Positions 1 to 11,996 of a stretch of 64,000 bases of DNA are shown in pieces. The DNA is from Telopea speciosissima (Eukaryota > Streptophyta > Magnoliopsida > Proteales > Proteaceae). The stretch is taken from assembly GCF_018873765.1 (NCBI RefSeq), contig NC_057924.1:4464001-4528000 (forward strand), read 5' to 3'. The position numbers were made by a program, and so were the translations under genes. A model generated the notes under the pieces. That model saw only the letters and a program-made list of their open reading frames with translations. It was not told the origin of the DNA and searched no databases. How positions within the stretch are numbered: position 1 is the stretch's first letter; every line of letters begins with the position of its first letter.

Positions 1-1
1 G

Positions 2-3000
2 AGGGTGGACTCTGTGCATTCGGAAGCATATAAGTTCCTTGGTGGAATTAATCGAGTAGGTCGAGAAGATGACCACGGTTAGCCCTCTCTTTTCCAGTTT
101 TCCTTCAGGTTTAATCCATTGGGTGGTCGCCATTGTTATTTATTTGTTTATTTTTTTGCTAGTGGCAATTTTGATGCCTTATTGACTAAAGTTCTGTATT
201 TGTTATATTCTTTATTGTCATATGGCAAGTGTTTTGATGCCTCGACCATTACTTGAAATCTGAGCACCCCCATAAAATTGAGACTATTGAAGTTGCTTGC
301 CGGAATGCAAGTAGAGGGACTAAATATGGTGAGGTGAATGTGCTAGAGGATTCAGTTGGTAAAGTCTCTGGTAGTTCCTACTTCCTACCACAGGCTCAGG
401 TTCACTTTCTTCACCTATATCAAGCAATTACCATCCACTGACCAGCTTTCCCATCAAATAAGATAAGAAGGATGGTTCAAATATGATGTAGATATGAATG
501 GTTGAATTATCAATTTCAACTATTGTGTCATTTTTGCTTCTACCTGTCTTAGAACTGTAATCGATGTATTTTCTCTTAATTTGGTTTGTATTAGAGTCTT
601 TTGGTTCTGATCAACACACCAGGAACCTACTTAGTCCACCCCCCATTCTTATGTATGATTTGACCGAGCCATCATTCCAACTGTTACCTTATTAATGCCA
701 ATATATTTTAAAATTGCACTCTAAATCTGACTTAATACAAAATCTTTTGATTCTAGCAGCTTTCCATAATTCTAGTTTGATAGCTTACCTCTCTGTTCTC
801 GTCAATAACATTTCATCAACTATCAACATACACCATGGGACATCTCCTGTATCCTAGTCGATTCATTCATAACCAATGGCAAGAGATCAAGGATCAGTGT
901 TGATCCTTTGTCTAAACTATTGTGATTAAAACCCGATTATCTCTCCTTGAATTGTTTCTACTTCTACTACTAGTTAGTGCTCCATCACCCATGGCCTTAA
1001 TTATGTCAATCTATCTACTTCATACCTTTCTTTTCAGAACCCACTATATGATTGCTATAAGGTCTTTTGATTCTTCTTCTTTCTCTTTTCTGTCCATTGC
1101 TTAAATTAAAACTCTTTCTTTGTAAAGATGCAATCTTTAAATTTGGGTACATCTTGTTGTAACCAAAGTGGGGAATTGGTTCCCTCTTGTCTTATTCACA
1201 AAATTTCTTTAAATCAGGGGGTAATTTTTTTTTTTTCAAAATAATTTGAAGGAGAATTACTATTATGTCATTCTTTAGAGCTGTCATTGTCTTGTACACT
1301 TTTTGAGTACACATGTGAATGGCAGGATTTTACCCTCATTGAAGAAAAAGTGTGTTATATTAAAAGGGCAAAAAAGTAAGGGTACAACTTCTTTTTCACC
1401 AATTTTGGTTAAAACAAGTTTTCCTTTAAACGTTATAAAAATTTTAAGCCCTTTCTTTAGGAAAAGTGAATTTTTTTTTTTCCTCTTCCGATATGCTTGT
1501 CAATGATACTTGGACATGGCAAAGGATACACATTGGGTGCGGCAAGAATTCCATTTCCTGTTTCCTCATTGGTTTACATGTAGTGTCAGACATGGGTACA
1601 GTTCATAATTCGAAATGTTCTGGGTAATGTTGGCACATGCTTGACACCAAAATTTCTAGCAAGAAACACTGAAACAGAATCATACTGATCACAGATCTAT
1701 TTATTGCTAGACATGGATTGACACATTGAATGGGGGGAGACTTGGGTATCTCTTAATCTTTAGTACTTCAATCTCCCCTCAATTCTGTTTTCGATTCCTC
1801 ACCAGATCCACAATTTTCTGCCCATTACTCATCAATATTTTTCTCAATTGGGAAAGTCATTGGTGTCTAAAGGGCAAGATTAAGACTGTAACTTTTTCCT
1901 CACTTCCTCCAAGGTATCTCCTTCATTCCAACAATGAGGTTGCACATTCTCTTCTTTCCATTCCAACTCTCTTTATGTTGTTGTGTGTCATCGCAGAAGC
2001 AATTTTGGAGACTAATAATGGCAATGTTGAACAAGAGGAGGGCCGTTCTAAGAAAGAAGAGAGGAAGGTCAGTATATTTCTATTTTTTAATATGTTAATG
2101 AACATACGATGACTGGCTCACCGTTTTTAATACATGCAGATGTCGCCTTTAGCAACGTTGGAGTCATCTTTTGATGCTCTTAATGCAAAAAAGTTTGATG
2201 GTAATTTGCGTTCCTATTTCATTTATTTTAATTGCAGATAAATAATCTTTATATGAACTATAATTTTATTTCTTTTCTACTTTAGTTGCATTTGCAGTGG
2301 ATCCTCTGTATCATCAAACATCTGCACAATTTGATGAAGGTGGAGCCAAAGGTCTCCTATTGAATAATCTCGGAGTATATGGTGGCTGTCGAGTACTTTT
2401 TGATTCACTGGAAGCACCAGGGAAGTTTATGTCTCGTGAAACTCGAAATGATAAGTTGGATAATATCGATCTTTCATTTGTACGAGGTGTGTCACATTTA
2501 TTAATAAGACTGTTTTGATATCTGCTGTTGCATTTGTTCAGAAAAGATAATCATTTCTTCATGATTCCTATCCTTATTTTCTTTGCAGAAGAAATTGAGC
2601 AAATGGTTGTCAACATGAGGAGAGAGGATCACATTTCACCAACTTTGAGGGATATTATCAATCTGTTTAATGAAGACAATAAAAGGAAATCAAATTCATT
2701 CTCTGTTGGCCCAAAAACTGCTGAGCATGTTGATGCAGTTGATGATGACCGAGATGAGTTTGATGGGGATGCATTTGAGACTTGTAACACCTGGAATTTT
2801 GATCATGATGACCAAGGAAGTGTCGTTGATGAGCCAGATCCTAGTTTTCCAGGTCACCATGTGGTGGGTTTTCTATGCCACATTTTAAAGTGGTTTCAGT
2901 TGCCCCTTCCCTTTTACTCTATTATTTTCTCTGTTACTTAACTTGGGATGAATTCTGGTTTATCCTTGCAGGAAAATGATCCATACACACTTGATGAACC

Positions 3001-6000
3001 TAATTTAGATGACAGATTTGAGAAGGTTGCTGGTTTTTTGTATTTAGGCTTGGGTTTGACTTCAAAACAAAATGCATGGGCTGGTCCTGATCATTGGAAA
3101 TATCGGAAGGCTAAAGGTAGGGGTTAGAAATAAGACTTAACCATCAGTATATGTACTTCAATATCGTGATGCAAGCAATTTCATTATGTAATCTGTAATA
3201 AAATTTTCCTTTTCAGTTGATGCTCCTGTTTCAGAAAATGGATCACCCTTAACAACTAAGAGACCCAAGAACAGAAAACAAGCTGAAGTTGATATCGATT
3301 TCACAAAATCCTTGGACAAAGAAATGCTGGAGATTTTTGCTCCCCCTAAAAACCCTAAGTTGTTATTGCTACCTCCAAATAGAGTCTCTTGTAATAACAC
3401 ACTTCCTGAAGATTGTCATTATCAGCCTGAGGATCTGGTCAAGTTGTTTCTTCTTCCAAATGTTTTGGTAAGATTTGATTTACAGAAAATGGTGAAAAAG
3501 GAAGATTATAGTTAAATATGCTTGTGGATTTGAGGCCTTTGTTATTTATTTCTTCCTTGTCAGATTGACTGATTAATATCTGATCTGTTTACAGTGCCTT
3601 GCAAAGAGAGGAAGAAAAGCCTTAGGTAAGCCATGCTGTTTCCTGATATAGTGCTTTGTGTTTTTACTTCGATGTATAGAATTCATAAACCTGAAAAGGA
3701 ACAAGAATCTCATCCATATGATGTTCTAGTAGACTTGAAACATTGTACTTTTTATTTATAGTATATTAAATTAGCAATCGAAGTTGTAAAACATCGCTTC
3801 CTTTTTTGTCCCCCTATTCTCTCTTGCCCATGTTCCCTTTTAAATATATAATTTTTCTTTTCTTTTCCTTTTGCTGATTGATTTTCCGAATTTGCTTCGA
3901 CTGTTATTGCTGGTAACTATGCCATCTTTTAGAAGACCAACTGATGCCATAACAACTTTTTTTTATTCATACATAAAGAGCATCCCAATGCACGATGATC
4001 CCACTATTGCAAGGGCTGGGAGGAGCAAATGTACACAGCCTTACCCCCGCTTCACGGAGAGGCTGTTTCCATGTTTTGAACCCACAACCTGTTGGTTGCA
4101 ATAGCGCAACTTAACCATTGCACCAAGGCTCACCCACTGGAATTTTATTCATACATGCTTGTTGGAAATTCATATAAATACACAGACACACATTGCTTCA
4201 ATGATATATTTTGCAGATAATGAGGTCCAATATGAATGTTAGTGTTAATAACTTAACATCCAACATTCCAACCCAATTTTCATGGGCACATTATTTTGGT
4301 GGTTCTGATGGCACTTTTCTGTTTACTCATTACGACAAGATAACCATTAGTGATTTTTCTATGGCATTTATTAGGCCTGCATTGCAAGGTTAAACTGACA
4401 TTCATTCTTAAAAGTTATTATTTGATCATCATGGGACTGATAAATGCATTTTCTTTAGTTTTACAATGAAAATAAACTTTGTGTATGATTTACACCGGTA
4501 TGGCTATTTATCAAAAGGAGGGGAAAAAAGATAACAAAATAATGTGTTGGCTTTTGATGCATTAAATTAGTACCTTCAGGGATTATGAATTAAGTTGCTA
4601 AGTTGTTGGTTATGATGCTTGTGTTCTTTTCTCAGATGAGCCAGGGCAGCAAAGCCATGATTCTGGACCCTTCCCATCATGGGACAATGATAGTGTGTTT
4701 AACGGCCAATTTGATGATGGAGATGTTCATAGTGATGTCGAAGACTCAAGCACCCTTGTGTCTCAGCCGCGCCAGGTGGATCTGCAATCTCATTGCTTAA
4801 TATCATTTGCATGGTTTAATTTCCAGGTGTTTCAACAATTACTGCATGTTACCATTGACTTTGTCTTTGGGATTACCATATCAGGACATATCCTCTGGAT
4901 ATGATTGCAACATAAAGAGTGTTGTGGTTTAAACATTTAGAAAAACACACCTTTTATTCTTTTAAGCAGTTACTGTAAACATGTTGGTCTTTTACTGCAT
5001 AGCGATATACTATTATACTGCACAAAACCATGAATTTGCATATTGTGATCCCAGCCCAGCCTACATCCTCATAAATTTTATTTTTAAGTCAGAATGGGCT
5101 TTGTTCTTTGACAAATTACCAGAGTGCAATGCTATTATCTTCCTTGTCTTTTTATTTGAGACAGTAAGGAGTGATATGATCCCGGTTGAAGAAGCTAAAA
5201 GAGATAGGGGCAAAGCCTAAAATGACCATAGGAGAAGTTGTGAGGAAGGACATGCATACTCTAGGACTTGTACCAAGTATGACCTTGGATAGAGCCTATG
5301 GGAGGGCAAGGATCCATGTAGCAGATCCCATTTAGCTGAGATTCTCCTGACCTGCTGGCTGTACCTCTTTCTTCTTTCTTTTTTTTTTCTTTTTTTTTTT
5401 TTTCACTTTTCTTCTGTTTTCCATCTGTCATTTGTCATTTTCCAATTTTCATGTCTCATCACACTTCCCATCCCTTCATTCCCTTTCAGTGTTCCCTACT
5501 TTGTTTTAGTTGGATCCATGTAGCCGACCCCATTAAGTTGGGATAAGGCTGAGTTTGTTGTTGTTGTTGTCTTTTTTATTTAGAGGTACTAAAATCTGTT
5601 TCTGTTTGGCACTAATGCTGGTATTCTTCTCTTTACAATCTAGGTAAACAAAATTGAAGTCCAATATGATAAAACCTCTAAGCAAGTTGATGTTCATGCA
5701 TTAAAAGAAACACTTTGGAGCTGCATGCAAGAATCTATACAGATGCCTGAAATGGTAAGTTAATTTACTTTGCCCTTTGATTGAGTAGGTTGTAATTTAC
5801 ATTATTGCCTATCCTTAGATTTTTGACAGGTTGAATTGCATTTTATCTTCCATCACAGTTTAGCTGAGATCAAATAAATGCACAAAACTAAATATATTGC
5901 ATACATTTACAAGTGTGATTTGACTTCTCTTTCCCCATCCCTCTTTTCCCATCTTTTCTTTCCTTTTTTTTTTTTGGTTGGAACTCAGTTTTCCTTATTT

Positions 6001-9000
6001 GGTTTTGTTTGGATCCATGTAGCTGACCCCATTAAGTTGGGATAAGGCTGAGTTTGTTGTTGTTGTAGTGTGTGTTTATGCATATGCATTATGGGTTGTA
6101 GCATTTCACTGCATAGAATTGTCAGACAAAAGCATAGCCGTACTCTATACTTGATTCATTGCTTAGTTTAATGTGATTTTTTTAGCCTTCTGATTCCAAC
6201 TTTGTAAATTATTATGATCACTAGTAGAATACTACATGAAGTTAAGAACTTTTGTCATTAGCTGCTTGGATTTTGTATTTCAGTTTTATACTGCAGATAA
6301 ATTTGCTTGTGTATGTGAAGAATGAATCCATTAGTAAAGAAGAAAATACCAACAGTGAAGTATTAATCTCAAAATCAGAAAGTAGGAGCTTGGAACTATC
6401 AATGAAAGATCTACTACCTGTGTTAATGTGTCATGTTGAGGATCTAGTAATCATGGATCTCGAGAAATGAAGTAAATGCTGCTATGTTTGTAAACTTCAA
6501 TTTCGTTGGAATCATAGATATGTAGATGTCAATCATAACTGAATCACTGGCCCAAGACTCAATGTTAAGACTACAACAGCGAGAGACTGGTGCCTGTTTG
6601 GTCTTTGTCAATTATGGAATGAGAAGAAATTTTTTTTTTTTTTGGGGGGGGGGGGGTTTGAAAGAATAACTGTAGGTTTAACTTAGGCAAACACCTAGGA
6701 TTTGAGGCCGATTGCACCCCAAAGTGGGAGCAAAAACATTTTTCAATTGATAACTCCCAAATATTTTCTGGAAAATTAAGAATTTCATTAATTTTCTAAA
6801 TTTTCTTCTTTATTTCCATATTTTTTGCTACTTTTTTGTTAAACCTATTCGTTCCTAATGTAGCTCTAGATAGGTAAAGGTCCTACTAGAGGCCAATTAT
6901 CCAGGATCCATGACAAAGGACCAAAGGGGCTGCTGGTTCTGCCGTTCCAATAGAGCAGAATAGGAGTTTTAGGTCAAATTCTAGGGTTGGGGTTAGGGTA
7001 ATGGGGATGAGTCTTATATGGTAAAGCTAGGCAGGTTTAGGGGAGTCTAATGAACTAGGTTTTATTGGTTTTGGATGAGTAGAAGTAGTTTAGATGTAAT
7101 TGGGCAGCAACTAGGGTTAGGGTTTTGGGAAATAGGGAAGTGATGGAATCTAGGGTTTAGAGGTGGAGTTAGGGCAAGGGCTTTAGGTCGAGTGTGGGTA
7201 GGGTGGAGGGGAATATATGCTGAAAGTTACAGCTAAATCAAATGGTTAAATCTGGAGTTATGGAGGTTTCCTAGTAGAAGTAGGAGAGAGGGGTAAAACT
7301 GTAATTTCAGACAATCGGCTGGGTGGATGGTGCTGAAATTTAAATCAAGTCTCTCTTAGGGTTTGAGGAAGATTCGATCAAATTGTTAGCAGGTTCTAAC
7401 GGTTAGATTTGGCTGGGCAGAATTCTCACGAAAATCACCTTGTAAGTGACCTTCTAGAAGGAAGAAGAATAGTTGCAGAATTTCTTACTTGTTGCAGGTC
7501 TTCAATGGAGGCAGCAGCTCTGTGATAAAAGGATAGAACCAATTTCCAGCTGTAAAGGATCTTCCCAGTTGTCACAGCGTAAGGAGTCGATCGGATTCCA
7601 TCAATCCCTTTCCACCCTGATAGAACCACAAGGATGCACACTCACAAGGAGCAAAGGAGCAGCTATGGTAGCAAACAAAAGCTTTTTCATTAATCGAATA
7701 CATATCCAATACTTGACCCCCTTACAACTTTGTATAAAAGACTCAAAATTAGACTCCTACATTAAAAAGGAAAGGCCTAACCCAATCCTTAATCTATTAG
7801 CTAACTTAAACTGACTAGGAAATTGAAATAGACTCAAAATAAAGTCCTAATCTACCCCAACTTAAATACTTAAAAGAAAACTATTAAAATCACTTACATT
7901 GAACCATTGGTTGAACTGGTTCAATTTAAAACACCAAATAAAAAGCTAAGTATGGAAACAAAACTAAGTATGGGAGCTAATCCCATATGCAATCTATTTA
8001 CCCATATTTTAGGCCCATAAAAGTGGTCTATTACATTAGAAACCCATGGGATCAAAGGCCCAACATATATGTAACCCAATCCTAGACTTATTCCCAATGA
8101 AACAAGCCCTATTTGGTGATGAATCTACATCAATTCCCTTCAATCAACCTTCATTAACTCCTCAACCAAGTCAATCCAAACCTAGTAAGGGGGTGTGCTT
8201 TTTTTCTGTTTGAGATTTTTGATCTTTTTAGTTGAGAATGTTCATACCACTACCAAATTGAAGACCTAATTTCCCAAATTGTAATTACTTAAAAATCCCA
8301 TAATCTCATTCCACCCAGAACCCGAGAAATTAATCAAACACTGAAGTTTTTATTTTAGATTTTTAGTTATTGAATTTTCCCATCCAATCCTAATTGCCTT
8401 CTGTTCCATATATTTTGACTCTTCTATCATCTAAATGGTTTCGTCCTTAAAATCAAAATCTTATTTAATTTCTGTCATCACATATATCTTGAAACCTTAG
8501 TTTTCTAGCCTGCTACAGTTTTCAATAAAAATCCTCTGCCACTTTTTTCCCCCCCTTGACCAAATCCATTCCTGTTAATCTAAAAATTCACCCACTCACA
8601 GTATTCCATGCTCCCAAACATTTGTTTCAACAAATCTTAGTTATTTCTATTTTAAACCTTAGTCATGCGGGTCATTTCCTTAGCAGTTTTCCACAAATGG
8701 AATTTGCTTATAGACTTAAAAGCCACAAGTATAATTTTTAGGGTATTTTTTAAATTCTTTAATGTTTTTAGGAAACAAAAGGTGGATTATAGGTTCCAAT
8801 AAGTTGACAATTTAAAGAAATTGTTTTACTCACAGCAGAGCTTCAATTTAAAGTTTGTATAAGATGAAATTATTTGGTAATGTATTACAATATCCACATA
8901 TCTATAGCCTGGGACAACTTTTTGATCTGGGAAGTTGATCTGTGTTTGGATTACTGACCTGTGACTTGGTGTCATCCATGGGCTGAGTTCTAAACATTGC

Positions 9001-9402
9001 CATGTTCTCTTCCTTGATTGTTTCTCCACGGAGCTTCTGCATTAGTAATAGGAACAAGAATGTTGCATTACTTATCCTGATGATCTCTTGGAACCTCCTT
9101 AATTTAGGCATCATAATATGATATCTGTTGTGATTCTTAATTTCATTATGATTATAAATTAGTTTTAATTATGTATACATTCTTTTTCTCCACAGCATCC
9201 CAAGGCTGTGGTATCCTTTAAGCACTTAATGGCCAGCTTTCCTGCCGATTGCCAAGTTGCAGCTTCTGAGGATATCTCCCCCCATTTGTGTTTTATATGC
9301 CTCTTGCATCTAGCTAATGAGCATGGCTTAACCATCCATGATTGCCCCAGTTTGGATGATCTCCAAGTATTATTTCCTCATGCTGAAGCGAACGTGACAT
9401 GA
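2..9402 (+). CDS. CAPH: Condensin I complex subunit 2 (CAP-H/Barren), 5'-truncated by the window edge
   Basis: Kleisin subunit of condensin I, which bridges the SMC2/SMC4 heads during mitotic chromosome compaction. The window opens inside an exon. Exons read by GT/AG and phase: 2-77, 1997-2067, 2140-2200, 2286-2486, 2589-2863, 2972-3116, 3217-3467, 3595-3625, 4636-4775, 5644-5754 and 9196-9402 (stop TGA), giving about 522 residues. Family-typical stretches are DPLYHQTSAQFDEGGAKGLL, IEQMVVNMRREDHISPTLRD, CHYQPEDLVKLFLLPNV, NKIEVQYDKTSKQVDVHALK and, near the end, DISPHLCFICLLHLANEH, the C-terminal kleisin (winged-helix) region. An acidic linker lies in exon 2589-2863. The last intron is 3.4 kb and full of repeats. 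Two intronic open segments (4217-4388 and 6297-6470) could be alternative exons. The missing N-terminus is presumably about 150 residues, judged from the usual plant length near 670. Confidence 0.93.
3975..4142 (-). mobile_element. Au-type tRNA-derived SINE in a CAP-H intron
   Basis: A 168-bp SINE lies antisense to the host gene. Read on the minus strand it has a tRNA-like head (AGCCTTGGTGCAATGGTTAA, then a B-box-like GGTTGTGGGTTCAAAAC) followed by the usual Au-SINE body with CAGCCTCTCCGTGAAGC and GGTAAGGCTGTGTAC. It is flanked by a perfect 14-bp target duplication TTTTATTCATACAT at 3961-3974 and 4143-4156, so both ends are intact. It sits in the 3626-4635 intron and does not touch the splice sites. 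Confidence 0.9.
5155..5571 (+). mobile_element. RTE-clade LINE 3' end (ORF tail plus 3' UTR)
   Basis: On the plus strand about 5190-5334 reads as the conserved C-terminal tail of plant RTE LINE ORFs: TIGEVVRKDMHTLGLVPSM, then RARIHVADPI and a TAG stop. A T-rich 3' UTR follows, ending in GATCCATGTAGCCGACCCCA, TTAAGTTGGGATAAGGCTGA and a (TTG)n tail at about 5553-5570, the known terminus of this clade. The copy is heavily 5'-truncated, as usual for target-primed insertion. It lies in the 4776-5643 CAP-H intron, in the same orientation as the gene. Confidence 0.85.
5930..6068 (+). mobile_element. RTE LINE 3' UTR fragment
   Basis: A second, shorter copy of the same LINE terminus: T-rich sequence, then GATCCATGTAGCTGACCCCA, TTAAGTTGGGATAAGGCTGA and TTGTTGTTGTTG. 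No ORF part is present. It lies in the last CAP-H intron, about 500 bp after the first copy. The very similar ends suggest related insertions. Confidence 0.75.
6858..8130. repeat. Dispersed ~1.2 kb repeat, copy 1 (CAP-H last intron)
   Basis: This segment is collinear with 45228-46391. Both start TAATGTAG/ATGTAG and end (A)ATCTRCAT. They share long blocks such as the one around 7340-7505 (TCTCTCTTAGGGTTTGA, TGGCTGGGCAGAATTCTCAC, GACCTTCTAGAAGGAAGAAG) and a tail with CCTAGACTTATTCC. A third, tail-only copy is at 42678-42795. It has no convincing coding capacity. The ends ATGTAG...CTACAT are inverted. Family unknown: it may be a non-autonomous LTR-type or other element. Confidence 0.75.
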
Positions 9403-10178
9403 TTCAAGCATCACCATGTATACTTTCTGTATTTTTTTTTTTCCCTTATACATATTGTACCAGATGTAACTCACGTCTGGCCTTCATGTAGGTTCAAATA
9501 CCAAAAGACAATGTAAATTCAATAGGTTTGCCTAGCATTATCTTGTGAGTTGTGTGGTTGTCAAATATGTGTGCATGTTTTAGCTAATGTAATTAGCACT
9601 ACTAGAGCACAGAAGGCAGTTTATATGTTCCCTTCTGTCTTCTCCTATTTGAAATAAGAGTTTCAACCCAAACAGAATTTGCCAAGTGGCAAAATAAAGT
9701 TGAAAAATTAAGCACCACCAATAAGGTGGTTGGACCACTGAGGGGATGCATTGGACATACATTGGAGGCAATGCCATTACATGGGAGGGTAAATAATTGA
9801 ATTTGGGTTTGAAATTTTACACTGGGAAGTTGTAGACTCTAAGCAGTTAACAATCGAAATGAACAAGTGGATAAGATGCCCAGGGATATCATAAAGTTTA
9901 ATCTGAACTACTATTTTATCAGAAAAGCGGAACAAGAATACAGAATGCAGGAGAGATGACTAGTCTCGCACCAAAAAGATAAGGATGTACGAGATAAAAC
10001 TTGGCAAACGTGGCGTTCATGTTCATTGGAAACTTGAGGATTACTTTTCGACCCTGTATTCTGGAGTCAAATTTATATACAATGTGGATAAAAGTGTAAA
10101 GGAAGCTGAAGGGAATTTTTAGCCACTAGGAGAAAAAGTTTGAAATGAAGAATGAGATTCAATCATAAACCATAATGA
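9403..10178. other. CAP-H 3' flank, no gene seen
   Basis: The first few hundred bases after the stop are AT-rich and include the presumed 3' UTR (T-run near 9431-9442). I see no open frame with family resemblance, no RNA gene and no clear repeat boundary before the TIR element. Confidence 0.6.
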
Positions 10179-10183
10179 CATAG

Positions 10184-11422
10184 GCTATCTTTGGTATAGT
10201 TTTTATTTTTTTATTTTTGTCTATTTAACAAAAATCATTAATGAAAACCATTTTTGATCAAAAATAAAAAATCGTTTGGTAAACATTAGACATAATGTAA
10301 TATAAAAATGAAAAATGGTTTGATATGGTCGTGTAGAATAGTTTTTGGAAAAAATGGTGTGTGACGATATTCCTTCTTCACCCATCTTCCTTCCTGGAAA
10401 AGGGAAAGGAATGAGAAGAAGCTCAAATTCATCAAATACGAGAGCTCAACCTTCTCTATTGTAAAGAATAGAAGGAGAAGAAGCCAGAAAGTGTACGGAG
10501 ACTGAAAGAAAGAGACCTGATGGATAGGTGGGTACATTGAATTGGTGCAGACGGGGCACTCGAGCAATTCATGGACGCTGGTGGCCGGAGATATCACCAG
10601 GGAGAAGAGATTGTTATGGGTCTTGGTCGAGAACTGATGATGATGGATCTCTTCCCCGTCGATCCCGTCTGAGGACGATATACGTTCAATGCTATCCAAT
10701 TCCATTCATACAAGTATAAAAAGCCGAAGAGAAAGTAACGGCAGAAAAATATTAATGCGAACAAGTTGTTGTTCTGGGTTTCCTTCTTTTCTCTAGATTC
10801 TTCCTCTTCTATGTCGTCCTTTCGTCCTTGATTTCTCGAAAAACGAAAGCACAACAGTAGACCAGAGAAGAACAAGAGAGGGGGAAAAAGAAAAAGAAAA
10901 CCAGAGAGGGTGGAGGGAAAGAGGGAAAGTGAATGAAGGATCTTGATCGCAATCCAATAACAAACATTAACCCATTAACCCCCTCTCGCGCTCTCTGTCT
11001 ATTTTTCTTTTTCTAGTTGGAAGAAGGATAGAGAAAGAATAGGAGAAGGAGAAGAAGCCAGCACCGGTGGTGGTGGTGCTGGGGCCGGCGGTGGCAGCAT
11101 TAGCTGCGATCGTGGTCTCTTCTTTCTCTCTCTTGAGAGATGGAGAAGGAGAACGGATAAGAGTTTTGCCTTTTTTTTTTTTTTTAACAAAATCAATTTA
11201 CTATTCAATTTTGAGGTATATGAGCACATGCTCATTAAAGTGAGCGCACAAATAGCAGAAAACTGTTTTCCACCAAAAACCATAAACGGCTTTCCATCTA
11301 TTTTTATTTTTGGTTTTTTTCAATCTTTTTAAAATAAAAACAGGCTCCATAAATGATACCAAATGCAACCAAAAACGTTTTTAAAAACAAAAATAAAAAA
11401 TAAAAATTATACCAAAGATGGC
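10184..11422. mobile_element. TIR transposon carrying a captured host gene fragment (Pack-type)
   Basis: The left end GCTATCTTTGGTATAGTTTT is matched by the right end, whose reverse complement reads GCCATCTTTGGTATAATTTT, so the element has terminal inverted repeats of roughly 30 bp followed by A/T-rich subterminal sequence. CATAG flanks both sides (10179-10183 and 11423-11427). If one more base belongs to each end, the duplication is ATA instead. No transposase frame is present, so it is non-autonomous. The interior (about 10470-11160) is not AT-rich like the ends and contains the first exon, intron start and probably the 5' region of a SINAT gene in minus orientation. The superfamily is not settled: the duplication is not the 8 bp of hAT or 9 bp of Mutator. 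Confidence 0.75.
10517..10705 (-). pseudogene. Captured first exon of a SINAT-type E3 ubiquitin ligase
   Basis: On the minus strand an ATG at 10705 opens 63 codons that read as the N-terminus of plant seven-in-absentia (SINA/SINAT) proteins: MELDSIERISSSDGIDGEE, then SPATSVHELLECPVCTNSMY and PPIHQ. The last contains the first CxxC pair of the RING finger. It ends at CATCAG followed by GTCTCT, a good splice donor, and the next frame sequence is intronic. The rest of the RING, the SINA zinc fingers and the TRAF-like domain are absent, so no working ligase can be made. The exon lies inside the TIR element at 10184-11422 and keeps an intact frame, so capture may be fairly recent. Confidence 0.85.
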
Positions 11423-11767
11423 CATAGTACCCAGATCCTTTAACAATGTATGGCTTTCAGGATACTCTGTGATAACTAAAGGCCTTTCAATTATTTGACC
11501 ATTTTTACTTAGAACTTCCTGGGAGAGTAGAACTGTAATCATGTTCTTCAACAATCCAGTGGCTTGGAACCTTGAAACCATTATATGTTTGTATTGAACT
11601 AGTCCCATTGGACTGTGAGGCCTTAATTTGCCACCAGTAAGCATAGGAAAGATCTAGTAGGTAGGTGGGGATTGGAGACATGAAATGGAAAAAAGAGATT
11701 TAGATAAAAGTAGGATAGAATTGGGTAAGTTTGATTAGAGCCTCATTATTACCTTATATTAATTATC

Positions 11768-11769
<2 letters not shown>

Positions 11770-11801
<32 letters not shown>
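11770..11801. repeat. (AG)n microsatellite
   Basis: About 15 AG dinucleotides in a row (CCAGAGAG...GAGGGA), between the TIR element and the next MITE. Confidence 0.9.
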
Positions 11802-11803
<2 letters not shown>

Positions 11804-11996
11804 CCACGTACGCACAAATCCAAGTGGAAGTTGGCTGACGAGATTCGATTTAGTAATTTTATCTCTTTCCCATTCAATGTCAGCCAAAATGAAGATCCTA
11901 AAGGGCCAGTGGTGACTCTTGGGCTGGAGACCCACAAGTAGTCTCTACTTCTTAACCGAACGGCCTAGAGGCCTCACATTCTTGACTCCTGAGCAT

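Noticed and set aside
253..441. Open frame in the first CAP-H intron, ending near a donor-like CAG/GTTCAC
   Set aside because: It has no fit to CAP-H, and the splice phase between 77 and 1997 is already satisfied without it. No family was recognised.
6985..7135. GGTTAGGGTAATGGG and AGGGTTAGGGTTTTGGG, telomere-like
   Set aside because: Only one or two units, not in a regular TTTAGGG array, and part of the dispersed 1.2 kb repeat.
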